Position numbers and translations under genes: made by a program
Source: Candidatus Jettenia sp. AMX2
Lineage (GTDB): Bacteria; Planctomycetota; Brocadiia; Brocadiales; Brocadiaceae
NCBI GenBank assembly: GCA_030583665.1
Contig: CP129469.1
Coordinates: 744,001 to 808,000, forward strand
Direction of reading: 5' to 3'
DNA length: 64,000 nucleotides
Part shown: positions 44,259 through 54,721 of the stretch, one piece after another
How the letters are laid out: the number at the start of each line of letters is the position of its first letter
Position numbering within the stretch: the first letter of the stretch is position 1
The notes under the pieces: generated by a model
The model's input: the letters and a program-made list of their open reading frames with translations, nothing else
What the model was told of the DNA's origin: nothing
Databases searched by the model: none

Positions 44259-45754
44259 GTGGAAATATTCCTCCTTTCAGTCAGCCACGGTCATGGACCG
44301 GGTGGCTGGTTTTTGGTGTTACGGTGGTGATTGTTTTTTTTCTGGGCTTGCTGGGTGCTTCAATAATAGAGCGACGGCACGAGACCCGTCTTTCCATGGC
44401 GCCACGTTTGCAACCGATTGCCCCGCTGGAATCGGATCCTGTGGCTTGGGCAATCAATTATCCCCGTCAGTATGACAGTTATAAAATGATGAGGCAGACA
44501 GATAAAAAGACGAAATATGGCGGTTCCGCCTTCAGAGATTATCTGGAAGAAACACCTGCAAAAGTAATTCTTTTTGCCAATTCAGCCTTTGGGAAGGAAT
44601 ATAACCAGGCGCGTGGTCATGTATGGTCGCGCATGGATTTGCTCGATACAGACCGGATTACTCCCAATAGTCCAGGCACATGCTGGGCGTGCAAAAGCGC
44701 TGATACGCCGCGCATTATGGCAGCATTTGGTGAGAAATACGTTGCTGATCCGGAAAATGCCGGCTTCCGTGAGTTGGTTATGGCGGGAGCAGGGGATTTT
44801 TATGCAAAAAATATGCACGATCTTACATCCGATATCAACCATCCTATTGCCTGTCTGGACTGTCATGATCCGGAGACTATGCGTCTTCGCATAAGTCGTC
44901 CGGCATTAATAGAGGCGTTTAAAGGCATGGGCCGCAATATTGATGAAGTAACACATCAGGAAATGAGGTCACTGGTTTGTGCCCAGTGTCACTCTGAGTA
45001 CTACTTCCGTACCGGGGATAATTATCTGATTTTTCCATGGAGTGAAGGTCTTGGCGTCGAGGAGATGGAAAAGTATTTTGATCGTATTGGTTTTACGGAC
45101 TGGACGCATGCCATCAGCAAAACGCCTATGATCAAAATACAGCATCCTGATTATGAGGTGTATACCTACGGTATTCACGCATACCGCAATGTGTCGTGTT
45201 CAGAATGCCACATGCCTTATCGCACTGAAGGGGGGATAAAGGTTACTGAGCATCATATCCGGAGCCCGCTGTTGAATATTGAGAACTCCTGTTCCGTATG
45301 TCACCGGTGGGGTGAACAGGAAATTCTTCAGCGTGTTGAGTCGATCCAGGATTCCGTTCGGCAGGCTCGTGGCAGGGCTGAGCAGGCACTTGCACGTGCC
45401 CACTTTAACGTGGCAGCATGCATGCAGGCGGGTGCTGTTGATGAAGAACTCAGCGAAGTACGGGTACTTTTGCGGGCGGCACAATTGCGATGGGATTACG
45501 TTGCGGCGAATTCAGGAATGGGATTTCATGCGCCACAGGAATGCATGCGCATTTTAACGGCAGCTACTGACATGGCCCAGGAGGTGCGGGTCAAGGCTGC
45601 CCGTATATTGGCACGTTACGGATACTTAGACTCTGTACAGTATCCGGCATTTGACACCAAAGAGAAGGCTACGGAGATCGTTCAGCGTTTTATTGACGGT
45701 AACCCTCCGGATCTGCTGATACAGGGAGGGATTATTGCCTCGGATGCACGATAA
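44255..45754 (+). CDS. nrfA: NrfA, ammonia-forming cytochrome c nitrite reductase
   Basis: 499-residue pentahaem enzyme that reduces nitrite to ammonium by six electrons. It has the active-site haem motif CWACK (near 143-147) and four CxxCH motifs (CLDCH, CAQCH, CSECH, CSVCH). An N-terminal hydrophobic helix (WLVFGVTVVIVFFLGLLGASI) exports or anchors it. Further NrfA landmarks include GTCWACKSADTPRIM and the His-rich YTYGIHAYRNVSCSECHMPY. In an anammox bacterium it could make ammonium from nitrite and so feed hydrazine synthesis; that is inference. Coupled to nrfH. Intact. Confidence 0.96.
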   Translation: MSGNIPPFSQPRSWTGWLVFGVTVVIVFFLGLLGASIIERRHETRLSMAPRLQPIAPLESDPVAWAINYPRQYDSYKMMRQTDKKTKYGGSAFRDYLEETPAKVILFANSAFGKEYNQARGHVWSRMDLLDTDRITPNSPGTCWACKSADTPRIMAAFGEKYVADPENAGFRELVMAGAGDFYAKNMHDLTSDINHPIACLDCHDPETMRLRISRPALIEAFKGMGRNIDEVTHQEMRSLVCAQCHSEYYFRTGDNYLIFPWSEGLGVEEMEKYFDRIGFTDWTHAISKTPMIKIQHPDYEVYTYGIHAYRNVSCSECHMPYRTEGGIKVTEHHIRSPLLNIENSCSVCHRWGEQEILQRVESIQDSVRQARGRAEQALARAHFNVAACMQAGAVDEELSEVRVLLRAAQLRWDYVAANSGMGFHAPQECMRILTAATDMAQEVRVKAARILARYGYLDSVQYPAFDTKEKATEIVQRFIDGNPPDLLIQGGIIASDAR

Positions 45755-45782
45755 ACGTTTATAGTAATTGTCAGAAAAACTC

Positions 45783-45822
45783 TATACGGCCCGCGGCTCC
45801 GGTTGAATCGTCTGTTAGGACA
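45783..45822 (-). repeat. Half attC-like site at the 3' end of the protease gene
   Basis: Read on the minus strand, GTCCTAACAGACGATTCAACCGGAGCC... begins inside the last codons of the protease gene: its TAA stop lies in TCCTAAC, the RYYYAAC box. The second half (GGCT-AACTC-GTTRRRY) is absent, so the site is truncated. Confidence 0.5.
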
Positions 45823-46531
45823 CCGGCGCTGGCAGTTGTGCTCCAATAGGATTCACGTTGATCAAATCGATCGCATACTCAATTGAGTATGCAACGACGA
45901 TTCCAGTATTGTATCGTATTTCGAGCGGAGTCTCTTTCCCATTGAGAAAGACTTTCTCCCATTCAAATCTATAGCTGGAAACAACACCAGCCACGCAGAT
46001 TTTACGGGGGCTACTCGGAGGCGAAAATACAACAGGTCCTCCCGAGAAACCTGGGTTGTTATGCCCATCCAAAAGAAAGTACTTGTCACTGCCTGAGTCG
46101 AGAGCAAGCAGTGATATACACGCCTTTTTTACGAGAGGCAGCGGAAACTGCGCGTTCAGATGGCCAACGTCTGCCTGCAATCCGTACGGAAATCCAAGAA
46201 AGTACGCGTCTTGGCTTAGAAGCATTCCGTTGGTTGAGGGTTCAAACGAATAAGTTGGAGAAATCTGGCAAGCTGGGGCAAGAACCGCGATATCAACATC
46301 GCCAGATGTTGCGCCAACGTAGTAACAAGACAAGTCCTTCCATTGTCCATCGTGAAAGATCTGAATGGTAAATCTCTCAGCTGCACCTTGCACGACATGC
46401 CGGGCGGTGACCAAATACTGTCTTGAATCACGATCGATCGTAAAGCACGTACCACTATTGGTGCCATACTTGAGGTGAAATGTTCGTTGAAGTGCATTCG
46501 AAGGTACCACTGATCTATCTCCCTTTGGCAA
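45815..46531 (-). CDS. Trypsin-like serine protease (intracellular)
   Basis: Up to 238 residues; the frame opens with TTG at 46531, but GTG at 46510 has the better ribosome-binding site (AGGGAG). The chymotrypsin-fold catalytic triad is visible: YLVTARHVV (His45), GDVDIAVLAP (Asp80) and NNPGFSGGPVVF (Ser163). No signal peptide or membrane segment, so it acts in the cytoplasm; proteases of this kind occur as phage-defence effectors. It is bracketed on both sides by attC-like sequences, as in a gene cassette. Intact. Confidence 0.85.
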   Translation of the reverse strand: MPKGDRSVVPSNALQRTFHLKYGTNSGTCFTIDRDSRQYLVTARHVVQGAAERFTIQIFHDGQWKDLSCYYVGATSGDVDIAVLAPACQISPTYSFEPSTNGMLLSQDAYFLGFPYGLQADVGHLNAQFPLPLVKKACISLLALDSGSDKYFLLDGHNNPGFSGGPVVFSPPSSPRKICVAGVVSSYRFEWEKVFLNGKETPLEIRYNTGIVVAYSIEYAIDLINVNPIGAQLPAPVS

Positions 46532-46588
46532 CTAACGTCTCAACCGTGCGGTGGCTATCAGCCATCCGCACGAGTGATTTGTTATGGG
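46530..46588 (-). repeat. attC-like site between toxin and protease genes
   Basis: On the minus strand it runs from CCATAACAAATCAC to ACGTTAGTTG. The central stem CGTGCGG-A-TGGCT pairs with AGCCACCGCACG with one unpaired A, and the outer boxes AACAAA and GTTAG are attC-like. It lies 5 bases past the toxin stop and just before the protease start, as expected for a cassette boundary. Confidence 0.6.
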
Positions 46589-46592
46589 TCAT

Positions 46593-46912
46593 CTATTTTT
46601 CTCTATTTTGCAGTATTGCATTCACAACCTGTGGCTTGCGCGCACAATGAAAAAGTCCGAACACAATAATCTGGTCTTCTTCTATCGTAAAATAAATGGC
46701 GTATGGAAATCGTTTGAGTAAACGCCGCCGAAATTCACGGTAAACTTTGGGGTAAAGCAAGGGATTCCATTAAATTTCATTTGCAGAGGAATAAAACATC
46801 CGAAGAAATTCCTCACCAAGACCATTGAATTTTGTTTCATACCAACTATAGCCATTAATGGCATCTCCTTCAACTTCAGGAAGAAACCGCAGGACATATT
46901 CATTTCTTTGCT
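46593..46912 (-). pseudogene. RelE/ParE-family toxin, disrupted twice
   Basis: In one frame the minus strand reads YVLRFLPEVEGDAINGYSWYETKFNGLGEEFLR, then FYSSANEI, a stop (TAA), then WNPLLYPKVYREFRRRLLKRFPYAIYFTIEEDQIIVFGLFHCARKPQ and a natural stop at 46593. That is a complete RelE/ParE toxin, but its ATG (46,902) lies one base out of frame and the TAA interrupts the middle. It is thus probably inactive. The antitoxin gene just upstream is intact. Confidence 0.82.
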
Positions 46913-47121
46913 TTTATTCTTTTTTGAAGTTCTTCAAGAGATAAAAGTTCTCCGGGCATAGCTTGATGCCTTGTTAGTCTCTTGTCAAGCTCTGTTATAT
47001 GGCTTTGGGGGACAGGAATGGTAGATTCATCAGAAGAAATGCTGTCCCACAGATCCTCGACGAGAAGAATCTTTTCCGGTATGCTTAGCTTTTCAATTTG
47101 TGGAATATCCTTTGCGCGCAT
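46900..47121 (-). CDS. Addiction-module antitoxin (Unstab_antitox/TIGR02574 type)
   Basis: 73 residues: IEKLSIPEKILLVEDLWDSIS is the diagnostic helix of this antitoxin family, followed by LTRHQAMPGELLSLEELQKRIKAKK. A plain start at 47121 is preceded by AGGAGC. It is expressed just upstream of the broken RelE/ParE toxin, so the neutraliser survives without a working toxin. The attC-like site downstream fits a toxin-antitoxin cassette. Confidence 0.87.
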   Translation of the reverse strand: MRAKDIPQIEKLSIPEKILLVEDLWDSISSDESTIPVPQSHITELDKRLTRHQAMPGELLSLEELQKRIKAKK

Positions 47122-49168
<2,047 letters not shown>

Positions 49169-49222
49169 ACGTAATAATTACCATAAGGAAATAAACCTTA
49201 TGAATATAAGGTTTATCCGTAA

Positions 49223-50116
49223 TCATTTTATAGAATAACTCTTCCCGAATATTTCAACGCCAATCCATTTTCCTTCGGAGCCGATAAGCAATCTTCCTTT
49301 TCCGGTAATGAGCATAAATAATATGAGTAAGGGAAATAGTATAGGTACTGCAAAAAAAAGGATAAAGAGTGTTACCAGTACCACCGGCACTGAAGCAACT
49401 AATACAACACCCAATAAGGGAAAGATAAGCATAAACACAATAATCAGGATGCCAAGGGCGAATGTAAAAAGGGGGGGTAAAATGGCGATGGATAGCGTGC
49501 CCAGAAACCCTTTCCCCATGGAGCTGGAAACCTTTTTTCCGAATAGTATTACACCGCTGCTTCTGTCATCAACCCCATCTTCCCGAATATCATATTCGGG
49601 CATTTTTTCAGAAATAAGGTATTCTTCCTGCTCAGAGGTAACAGGTTCTTCCATTTCCTGTAATTCGTATGCTAAAATCTTTTCCTCTTCTGGTATTTCA
49701 TGCAGAGCGGCTTCTTCCTCTTCTGATAGTTTCAGCTCTTCCAGCTCATGGATATCCGGCTCTTCCTTTTGAAGCAGCTTTTCAGGATGATCTTCTTCCT
49801 TCTGCGGTATGGTTTCTTCCGGTATCTGTGATTCTTGTACGGTAAGTTCTTCCTGTTGGGATGATTCAGGCAGGATAAATTCGTCCTCTTCAGATATCTC
49901 GTGTATGACAGATTTTCCCTCTGCGGAAGGCTCTTGTGCCGTAGTTTCCGGAGAAACTTCATCTCCGGATATTTCTTTTCTCTCAGCAATTTGGTCCGTT
50001 TCTTCGGTCTCTTCCAGTACCGGAGAAATGTTTTCAGGAGGTATTTCTTTTGTCTCTTCCGGTTGAGGTATTTCTTCAGGTTCCTGTTTCTTTTTTTTTC
50101 TTTTCCATAATGCCAT
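49223..50116 (-). CDS. Glu-rich protein with a C-terminal membrane hairpin
   Basis: About 297 residues from ATG 50116. The first ~180 residues are extremely rich in Glu, Pro and Ser (PEEIPQPEETKEIPPENIS, LSEEEEAALHEIPEEEK) and almost certainly disordered. Residues ~205-285 hold two or three long hydrophobic stretches (GTLSIAILPPLFTFALGILIIVFMLI, VPVVLVTLFILFFAVPILFPLLILFMLI), then a short soluble C-terminus. No family recognised. It follows ispF on the same strand 26 bp away and may be co-transcribed. Confidence 0.7.
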   Translation of the reverse strand: MALWKRKKKKQEPEEIPQPEETKEIPPENISPVLEETEETDQIAERKEISGDEVSPETTAQEPSAEGKSVIHEISEEDEFILPESSQQEELTVQESQIPEETIPQKEEDHPEKLLQKEEPDIHELEELKLSEEEEAALHEIPEEEKILAYELQEMEEPVTSEQEEYLISEKMPEYDIREDGVDDRSSGVILFGKKVSSSMGKGFLGTLSIAILPPLFTFALGILIIVFMLIFPLLGVVLVASVPVVLVTLFILFFAVPILFPLLILFMLITGKGRLLIGSEGKWIGVEIFGKSYSIK

Positions 50117-50141
50117 ATGGAGCAATCTTGTCCTTTAATAA

Positions 50142-50618
50142 TTACTTATCTTCGTGCAAACTTGCAATTGCCTGCGCGGCAATCGCTTCCCCCCGGCCAA
50201 TTGCATCTATTCCTTCCATCGTTGTTGCTTTTACATTAATTCTGTTTTCATCTATTTGGAGATATTTTGAGATAACTTTTTCCATTTCCTTTTTTTTTGT
50301 GCCTATTTTTGGTTTTTCAGCAAGTATCATCACGTCTATGTTATTGATCCTGTACTGTTTTTCTTTGATAAGGTCTGCGACTTTTAAGAGCAACATTTTA
50401 CCGGATGCCCCTCTCCAACGCTCATCGGTATTGGGAAAATGTTCTCCGATATCACCAAGCGCAGCAGCTCCTAATAATGCATCGCATATGGCATGGATAA
50501 CTACATCGGCATCTGAATGGCCAAGCAGTCCCAGATGATAATCAAATTCGATTCCACCCAGTATTAATTTGCGGTTCTCAACAAGCCTGTGTATATCATA
50601 TCCGATTCCAAAGAACAT
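50142..50618 (-). CDS. ispF: 2-C-methyl-D-erythritol 2,4-cyclodiphosphate synthase
   Basis: 158-residue MEP-pathway enzyme that cyclises CDP-methylerythritol phosphate to MEcPP, a step toward isopentenyl diphosphate. Metal ligands Asp8 and His10 are in GYDIHRL and His42 is in GHSDADVVIHAICDALLGAAALGDIGEHFPNTD. The C-terminal TTMEGIDAIGRGEAIAAQAIA is the nucleotide-binding loop. Normal length and intact. Between the TPR/zinc-ribbon gene and the Glu-rich gene on the same strand; 1 bp separates it from the former's stop. Confidence 0.97.
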   Translation of the reverse strand: MFFGIGYDIHRLVENRKLILGGIEFDYHLGLLGHSDADVVIHAICDALLGAAALGDIGEHFPNTDERWRGASGKMLLLKVADLIKEKQYRINNIDVMILAEKPKIGTKKKEMEKVISKYLQIDENRINVKATTMEGIDAIGRGEAIAAQAIASLHEDK

Positions 50619-50619
50619 A

Positions 50620-51390
50620 TTATTTTATTTTTCGTTCTAATGCTGATAAACTCCTTTCTGCCCTTCTTCTTGATTTCTCATCATGACCATAAACGGTAGC
50701 TTGCTGGTAGATTGTTATAGCTCTTTCGTAATCAGCCATTTTTTCGTGCATACTGGCAGCCATAAGAAGCGCAGCCCGTTTAATGTCGGGGTTTAACTGG
50801 TAACTCAGTATGTAGTATTTTGCTGCGCTTTCGTAGTCTCGAAAATGACTACCGGCGTATATTTCTCCGATCTCAAAGGCTGCATCACCAACTTTGTCGC
50901 TTTCCGGATATTCCTGAAGTATCTTATTAAAACGATTCACAGCTATAAGGCGGTTTTCTTTTCTCAATGACCTTCTATACATCATGCCATCTTTAAATAA
51001 AATATTTGCATCTTCTATATCGCGGAAGGTTGTCCCCGATAAAACATCTCCAAGCCCTTTGTCTGTATAGATGGGTCGTGGAACGTTATTTAGGGCATCA
51101 AGCTCTCTTCTTGCTTTTCGAAGGCGCATCTGGTTGCCTATTGTCTGGTAGTAAGCCCTCAATTCATCTAGTGACTTCCGGTAATTTTCTCTGGATACAG
51201 TCACAGCATGAATTAATTGTTTCTCTTTCGTTTCTAACGTATCTACAGATAGTTTAGTCTTACATGCAACACAAAATTTCTCATTATCATCGATCCGGTC
51301 AAAGCATTCCAGGCAAAAAGTCAGTGCAAATGCCGGATAAGAAACCAGTAGCCAACAAACCACGACGAGAAGCGTACTTGCTCTTTTCAT
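50620..51390 (-). CDS. Secreted TPR protein with an N-terminal zinc ribbon
   Basis: 256 residues. Signal peptide (TLLVVVCWLLVSYPAFA) followed at once by CLECFDRIDDNEKFCVAC, two CxxC knuckles that look like a zinc ribbon. A coiled-coil-like helical region follows, then TPR-like repeats (AVNRFNKILQEYPESDKVGDAAFEIGEIYAG, SAAKYYILSYQLNPD, RAITIYQQATVYG). Zinc ribbons in exported proteins are unusual. Function unknown. It lies between the dynamin-like gene and ispF on the same strand. Confidence 0.75.
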   Translation of the reverse strand: MKRASTLLVVVCWLLVSYPAFALTFCLECFDRIDDNEKFCVACKTKLSVDTLETKEKQLIHAVTVSRENYRKSLDELRAYYQTIGNQMRLRKARRELDALNNVPRPIYTDKGLGDVLSGTTFRDIEDANILFKDGMMYRRSLRKENRLIAVNRFNKILQEYPESDKVGDAAFEIGEIYAGSHFRDYESAAKYYILSYQLNPDIKRAALLMAASMHEKMADYERAITIYQQATVYGHDEKSRRRAERSLSALERKIK

Positions 51391-51406
51391 AAATAGTAGA
51401 TTTTCC

Positions 51407-53152
51407 CTAGCTCAAACCGCTTTTGCGCATAAGATCTTTTACGTTTTCCAGCAAGGTATCTACTTCAGATACTTGTCTGACTATTTCTTCCCTTTCTGTC
51501 CAGCGGAGGTCACGGTATGATGCTACATTATTGTTAATGTCTTCAATTACACGGTCTATTGCCCTGGTAATTTCAAAACTCATAAAATCGGCAAAACGTT
51601 CACAGATTGCATCTGTTCGTTTCACAAACTCATTGCGGAATTTCTTTTTTTTCCTTGGAATGATAGCAAATCCGAGTGATGCCAGCGCTACCGAGAGTCC
51701 CACCGCTATAGGTGGCGGTATGATAAACGGGAACATTATGATCCCACCTACCCCGATTCCAATTGCAAATATTTCATTTATCAGGAAGCTGATAAAACCA
51801 GCCTGAACCGAACTGTTGAGTTTCTCTGCTTCCCGTTCTATATCCAATTCTCTGAATTCTTTCGAACGGGTCTTTAAGGCGACCTCGACTTCGTGTTTGC
51901 GGTCTTCATAGCGGTGTTCACTGTATCCTTCAAGGATACCGCCCGCCATACGGCTATGACCCACTTCTTTTTCAATGTGTTCTCTTGCAAGATCCCATAA
52001 TAAACGGTTATTTCTGGATACATAGTCCACTACGTCATCAATAATCCGGTCTAAATCAGTTTGCGGATTTAAGAGCCCGTATACTTCCTTCTTAAACCTT
52101 TCGTCAATCTTGTCACGTCCTACCTTTGAAAAGATAATTGATTTTACATTGATATGGGTATTTAAAAAGTTATCCAGTTTCTCCTTCAGCCGGGAGAAAA
52201 CCAGATTGATTTCATCCTTATATTTTAAAGCATACTCCTGCATATCCCGTTTCTTGTTCTGAAGCCGTATTTCAAACCGCTCAATACCTTTAATGTCTGC
52301 ATTGCACTTGTTGACCTTTTCTGTCAGATTCTGATGGAGTTCTGTAAAAACGTTAAACAGATATTTTAAAGGGCTAACCAGTTTAAAATCGATCTTTGTA
52401 TCCAGATCCAGTTTGTTGAAAATAAATTCTTCAACTTCCTTAATGTTGCTTTTTTCAAGCAGTTCCATATTTCCTTCAACTTTTGCCTGATAAGCATACC
52501 TTGCAGATACCGGCAGGATTTTTGGCTCGAAACCGAGCAGCCGGTAACAGTTTTTCTCCAAAAAATGAATAATCTCACTGATTTCTTCGGGCGTTTTCAG
52601 GTCTGTCTTATTTAGGATAAACAGTACCTTTCTTCCCCATTTTCCTTTTAAAAATTGAAGAAACTGCCGTTCACTTTCTGTAAATGGATGATCTGCTGAT
52701 GTTATGAAGAGTACGAGTTCCGCTCTGTGAACGAAACTTTCCGTAAGCGTAGAATGTTCTATAATAATTGAATTTGTACCAGGTGTATCAACAATGGTAA
52801 TGTCCTTTAACGATTCCATAGGGTAGGTTGCCTGACATATGTGATCACCGACCTCTCTGACTTCGACCTTTTTACCATACGTGAGCAAGGTAATTTGGTT
52901 CGTTGTAGGCGTCGGTCCATCAACGAGAACGCGTTCTCCACAAAGGGCATTGATGAAGGTTGATTTGCCTGAATTATACTCACCGGCAACCAGGAGATAA
53001 AAGGGTTCTTCAAGTTGTGCGCTCATCTCCCTGACTTTCTTTTCTATGTCAGTGGCACCAATTCTTTCAAAAAACATCTTTGAATTGTTCAGCAGGGTTA
53101 CAACTTCAGGAAAGACATCCCTATGTTTTGTTTTTGTTGATATACTTAACAT
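51407..53152 (-). CDS. Dynamin-like GTPase
   Basis: 581 residues. G1 LVAGEYNSGKST at 54-65, a conserved Thr in PTPTTNQ (G2), G3 VDTPGTN and G4 NKTD are in the first third: a bacterial dynamin-like protein. A long helical middle (stalk), and near residue 470 a hydrophobic pair (FISFLINEIFAIGIGVGGIIMFPFIIPPPIAVGLSVALASLGFAII) likely inserted in the membrane. Members remodel membranes and some protect against phage. Its stop is 16 bp from the zinc-ribbon TPR gene. Role here not certain. Confidence 0.88.
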   Translation of the reverse strand: MLSISTKTKHRDVFPEVVTLLNNSKMFFERIGATDIEKKVREMSAQLEEPFYLLVAGEYNSGKSTFINALCGERVLVDGPTPTTNQITLLTYGKKVEVREVGDHICQATYPMESLKDITIVDTPGTNSIIIEHSTLTESFVHRAELVLFITSADHPFTESERQFLQFLKGKWGRKVLFILNKTDLKTPEEISEIIHFLEKNCYRLLGFEPKILPVSARYAYQAKVEGNMELLEKSNIKEVEEFIFNKLDLDTKIDFKLVSPLKYLFNVFTELHQNLTEKVNKCNADIKGIERFEIRLQNKKRDMQEYALKYKDEINLVFSRLKEKLDNFLNTHINVKSIIFSKVGRDKIDERFKKEVYGLLNPQTDLDRIIDDVVDYVSRNNRLLWDLAREHIEKEVGHSRMAGGILEGYSEHRYEDRKHEVEVALKTRSKEFRELDIEREAEKLNSSVQAGFISFLINEIFAIGIGVGGIIMFPFIIPPPIAVGLSVALASLGFAIIPRKKKKFRNEFVKRTDAICERFADFMSFEITRAIDRVIEDINNNVASYRDLRWTEREEIVRQVSEVDTLLENVKDLMRKSGLS

Positions 53153-53299
53153 AATAAAATTAAATCAAATAAAATCCAGATTATTTTATTGCCGGTAATA
53201 TTTTGTTTGCTCTCTGTTTCGGAGAGAAGGGAAAAAGAATAAAATTTCAATACTAAATACGTAAATAGTTTCAAATATTACCAGTTTTTATAATCCAAG

Positions 53300-53695
53300 T
53301 CAAATTTCTTTTTCAGTGCCAAAGGCAATAGCTTCTATTTCCACGCCAACATCTCCCGGTAATCTGGCTGCCTGAACTGCTGCTCTTGCCGGTGGTTGAT
53401 AGTGAAAGAATTCTTTATATATCTCATTCATTGCTGCATAATCATTGAGGTCTTTCAGAAAGACAGTTGTTTTTACCACGTTGGCCAAAGATGAGCCAGC
53501 CGATTCCAGGATATTTTTCAGATTTTCCAATACTTGTCTTGTCTGAAGTTTGATATCGCCCTGGATTAGCTCTCCCGTAGCGGGGACTATGGGAATTTGT
53601 CCTGATATAAAAATAAAATTGCCTATCTTGATTGCCTGGGAATATGGTCCGATTGCAGAGGGGGCCGTTTTTGTTGATATGACGAGTTTTTGCAT
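53300..53695 (-). CDS. ridA: RidA-family enamine/imine deaminase
   Basis: 131 residues from ATG 53695, after GGAG; the longer frame has no good start. It detoxifies reactive enamines such as 2-aminoacrylate. Signature: [28 protein letters not shown] and the C-terminal [26 protein letters not shown] with the catalytic Arg. Normal length. Single gene. Confidence 0.93.
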   Translation of the reverse strand: MQKLVISTKTAPSAIGPYSQAIKIGNFIFISGQIPIVPATGELIQGDIKLQTRQVLENLKNILESAGSSLANVVKTTVFLKDLNDYAAMNEIYKEFFHYQPPARAAVQAARLPGDVGVEIEAIAFGTEKEI

Positions 53696-53958
53696 TCCAT
53701 TCTCCTGTTTTATGGGAAGGTAATACCGGATCTCAACGGGAACAACATACCATACCCATAATAGCAAAACAGGTTAATATCTTTCAATCTTTGATTAAAA
53801 TAAATTCCTGTTATATTTGATACAGCCTGACAGTATCCCTTTTTTCTTGATTGGTTTTCTGTTTTTTGCTTCAATTTTCTGCATATTGTAATTACGATAA
53901 GGAGTTACCATGGGCAATTTTTGTTTGCCTGTGGCTGTGACAAGAGGGTACATAATCC

Positions 53959-54696
53959 ATGCGGAATATACGGCTTTTGATAGAGTACGATGGCGCTAAT
54001 TATGCTGGCTGGCAGTGGCAAAAGAATGAAAAGACGATCCAGGAAACCCTTTCGTATGCAATAGAACAGGTTGTTCAGGAAAAGATTATTCTGTATGGTG
54101 CAAGTCGCACTGATGCAGGGGTACATGCCGTAGGCCAGGTGGCAAATTTTAGGACGCATTCTGTTATTCCTTCTCAAAGATTGGTCTATGCAATAAATTA
54201 TTATCTCCCTCCTGATATTACAGTAAAAAAGGCTGCGGACGTGCCGGAATCTTTTCATGCTCAATATTGTGCCGGATCCAAGATCTACCGGTATACTCTT
54301 TTCAATAGCTGGATAAGAACCTCTCTTAATCGTAATTTTTGTTATGTGTATGGGTTTCAACTGCGCATGGATAAAATGATTACAGCAGCAGGATACCTTA
54401 CTGGTACCCATGATTTTACCTCCTTTACAACAAAAGCCCGGGGAGAGAAAAACCGAATACGGACCATAAAGAGGCTGGATATCAAAAGAGAAGGGGAAAA
54501 GGTTTTTTTTACTATTGAAGCAGACGGGTTTCTATATAATATGGTAAGAACTATTGTCGGAACACTGCTTGAAACCGGAAGAGGGAAAATTAAACCTGCG
54601 GAAGTAAATGACATTGTCAGCGCAAAAGACAGAAAACGGGCCGGTCCTACAGCACCAGCCATGGGATTGTGTCTGATGGAGGTCAAATATGAATAG
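53959..54696 (+). CDS. truA: tRNA pseudouridine(38-40) synthase
   Basis: 245-residue enzyme that isomerises uridines at positions 38-40 in the tRNA anticodon arm. The catalytic Asp52 is in ASRTDAGVHAVGQV; the start MRNIRLLIEYDGANYAGWQWQ is typical. The C-terminal half has DFTSFTTKA and ADGFLYNMVRTIVGTLLETGRG. Normal length. It converges with the M48 gene on the opposite strand. Confidence 0.97.
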   Translation: MRNIRLLIEYDGANYAGWQWQKNEKTIQETLSYAIEQVVQEKIILYGASRTDAGVHAVGQVANFRTHSVIPSQRLVYAINYYLPPDITVKKAADVPESFHAQYCAGSKIYRYTLFNSWIRTSLNRNFCYVYGFQLRMDKMITAAGYLTGTHDFTSFTTKARGEKNRIRTIKRLDIKREGEKVFFTIEADGFLYNMVRTIVGTLLETGRGKIKPAEVNDIVSAKDRKRAGPTAPAMGLCLMEVKYE

Positions 54697-54721
54697 TTAC
54701 CGGTTGAGAATACGTTCGGTT

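Noticed and set aside
46682-46903. 73-codon minus-strand ORF after the antitoxin
   Set aside because: It is the wrong frame of the RelE/ParE toxin; the toxin frame has the family motifs.
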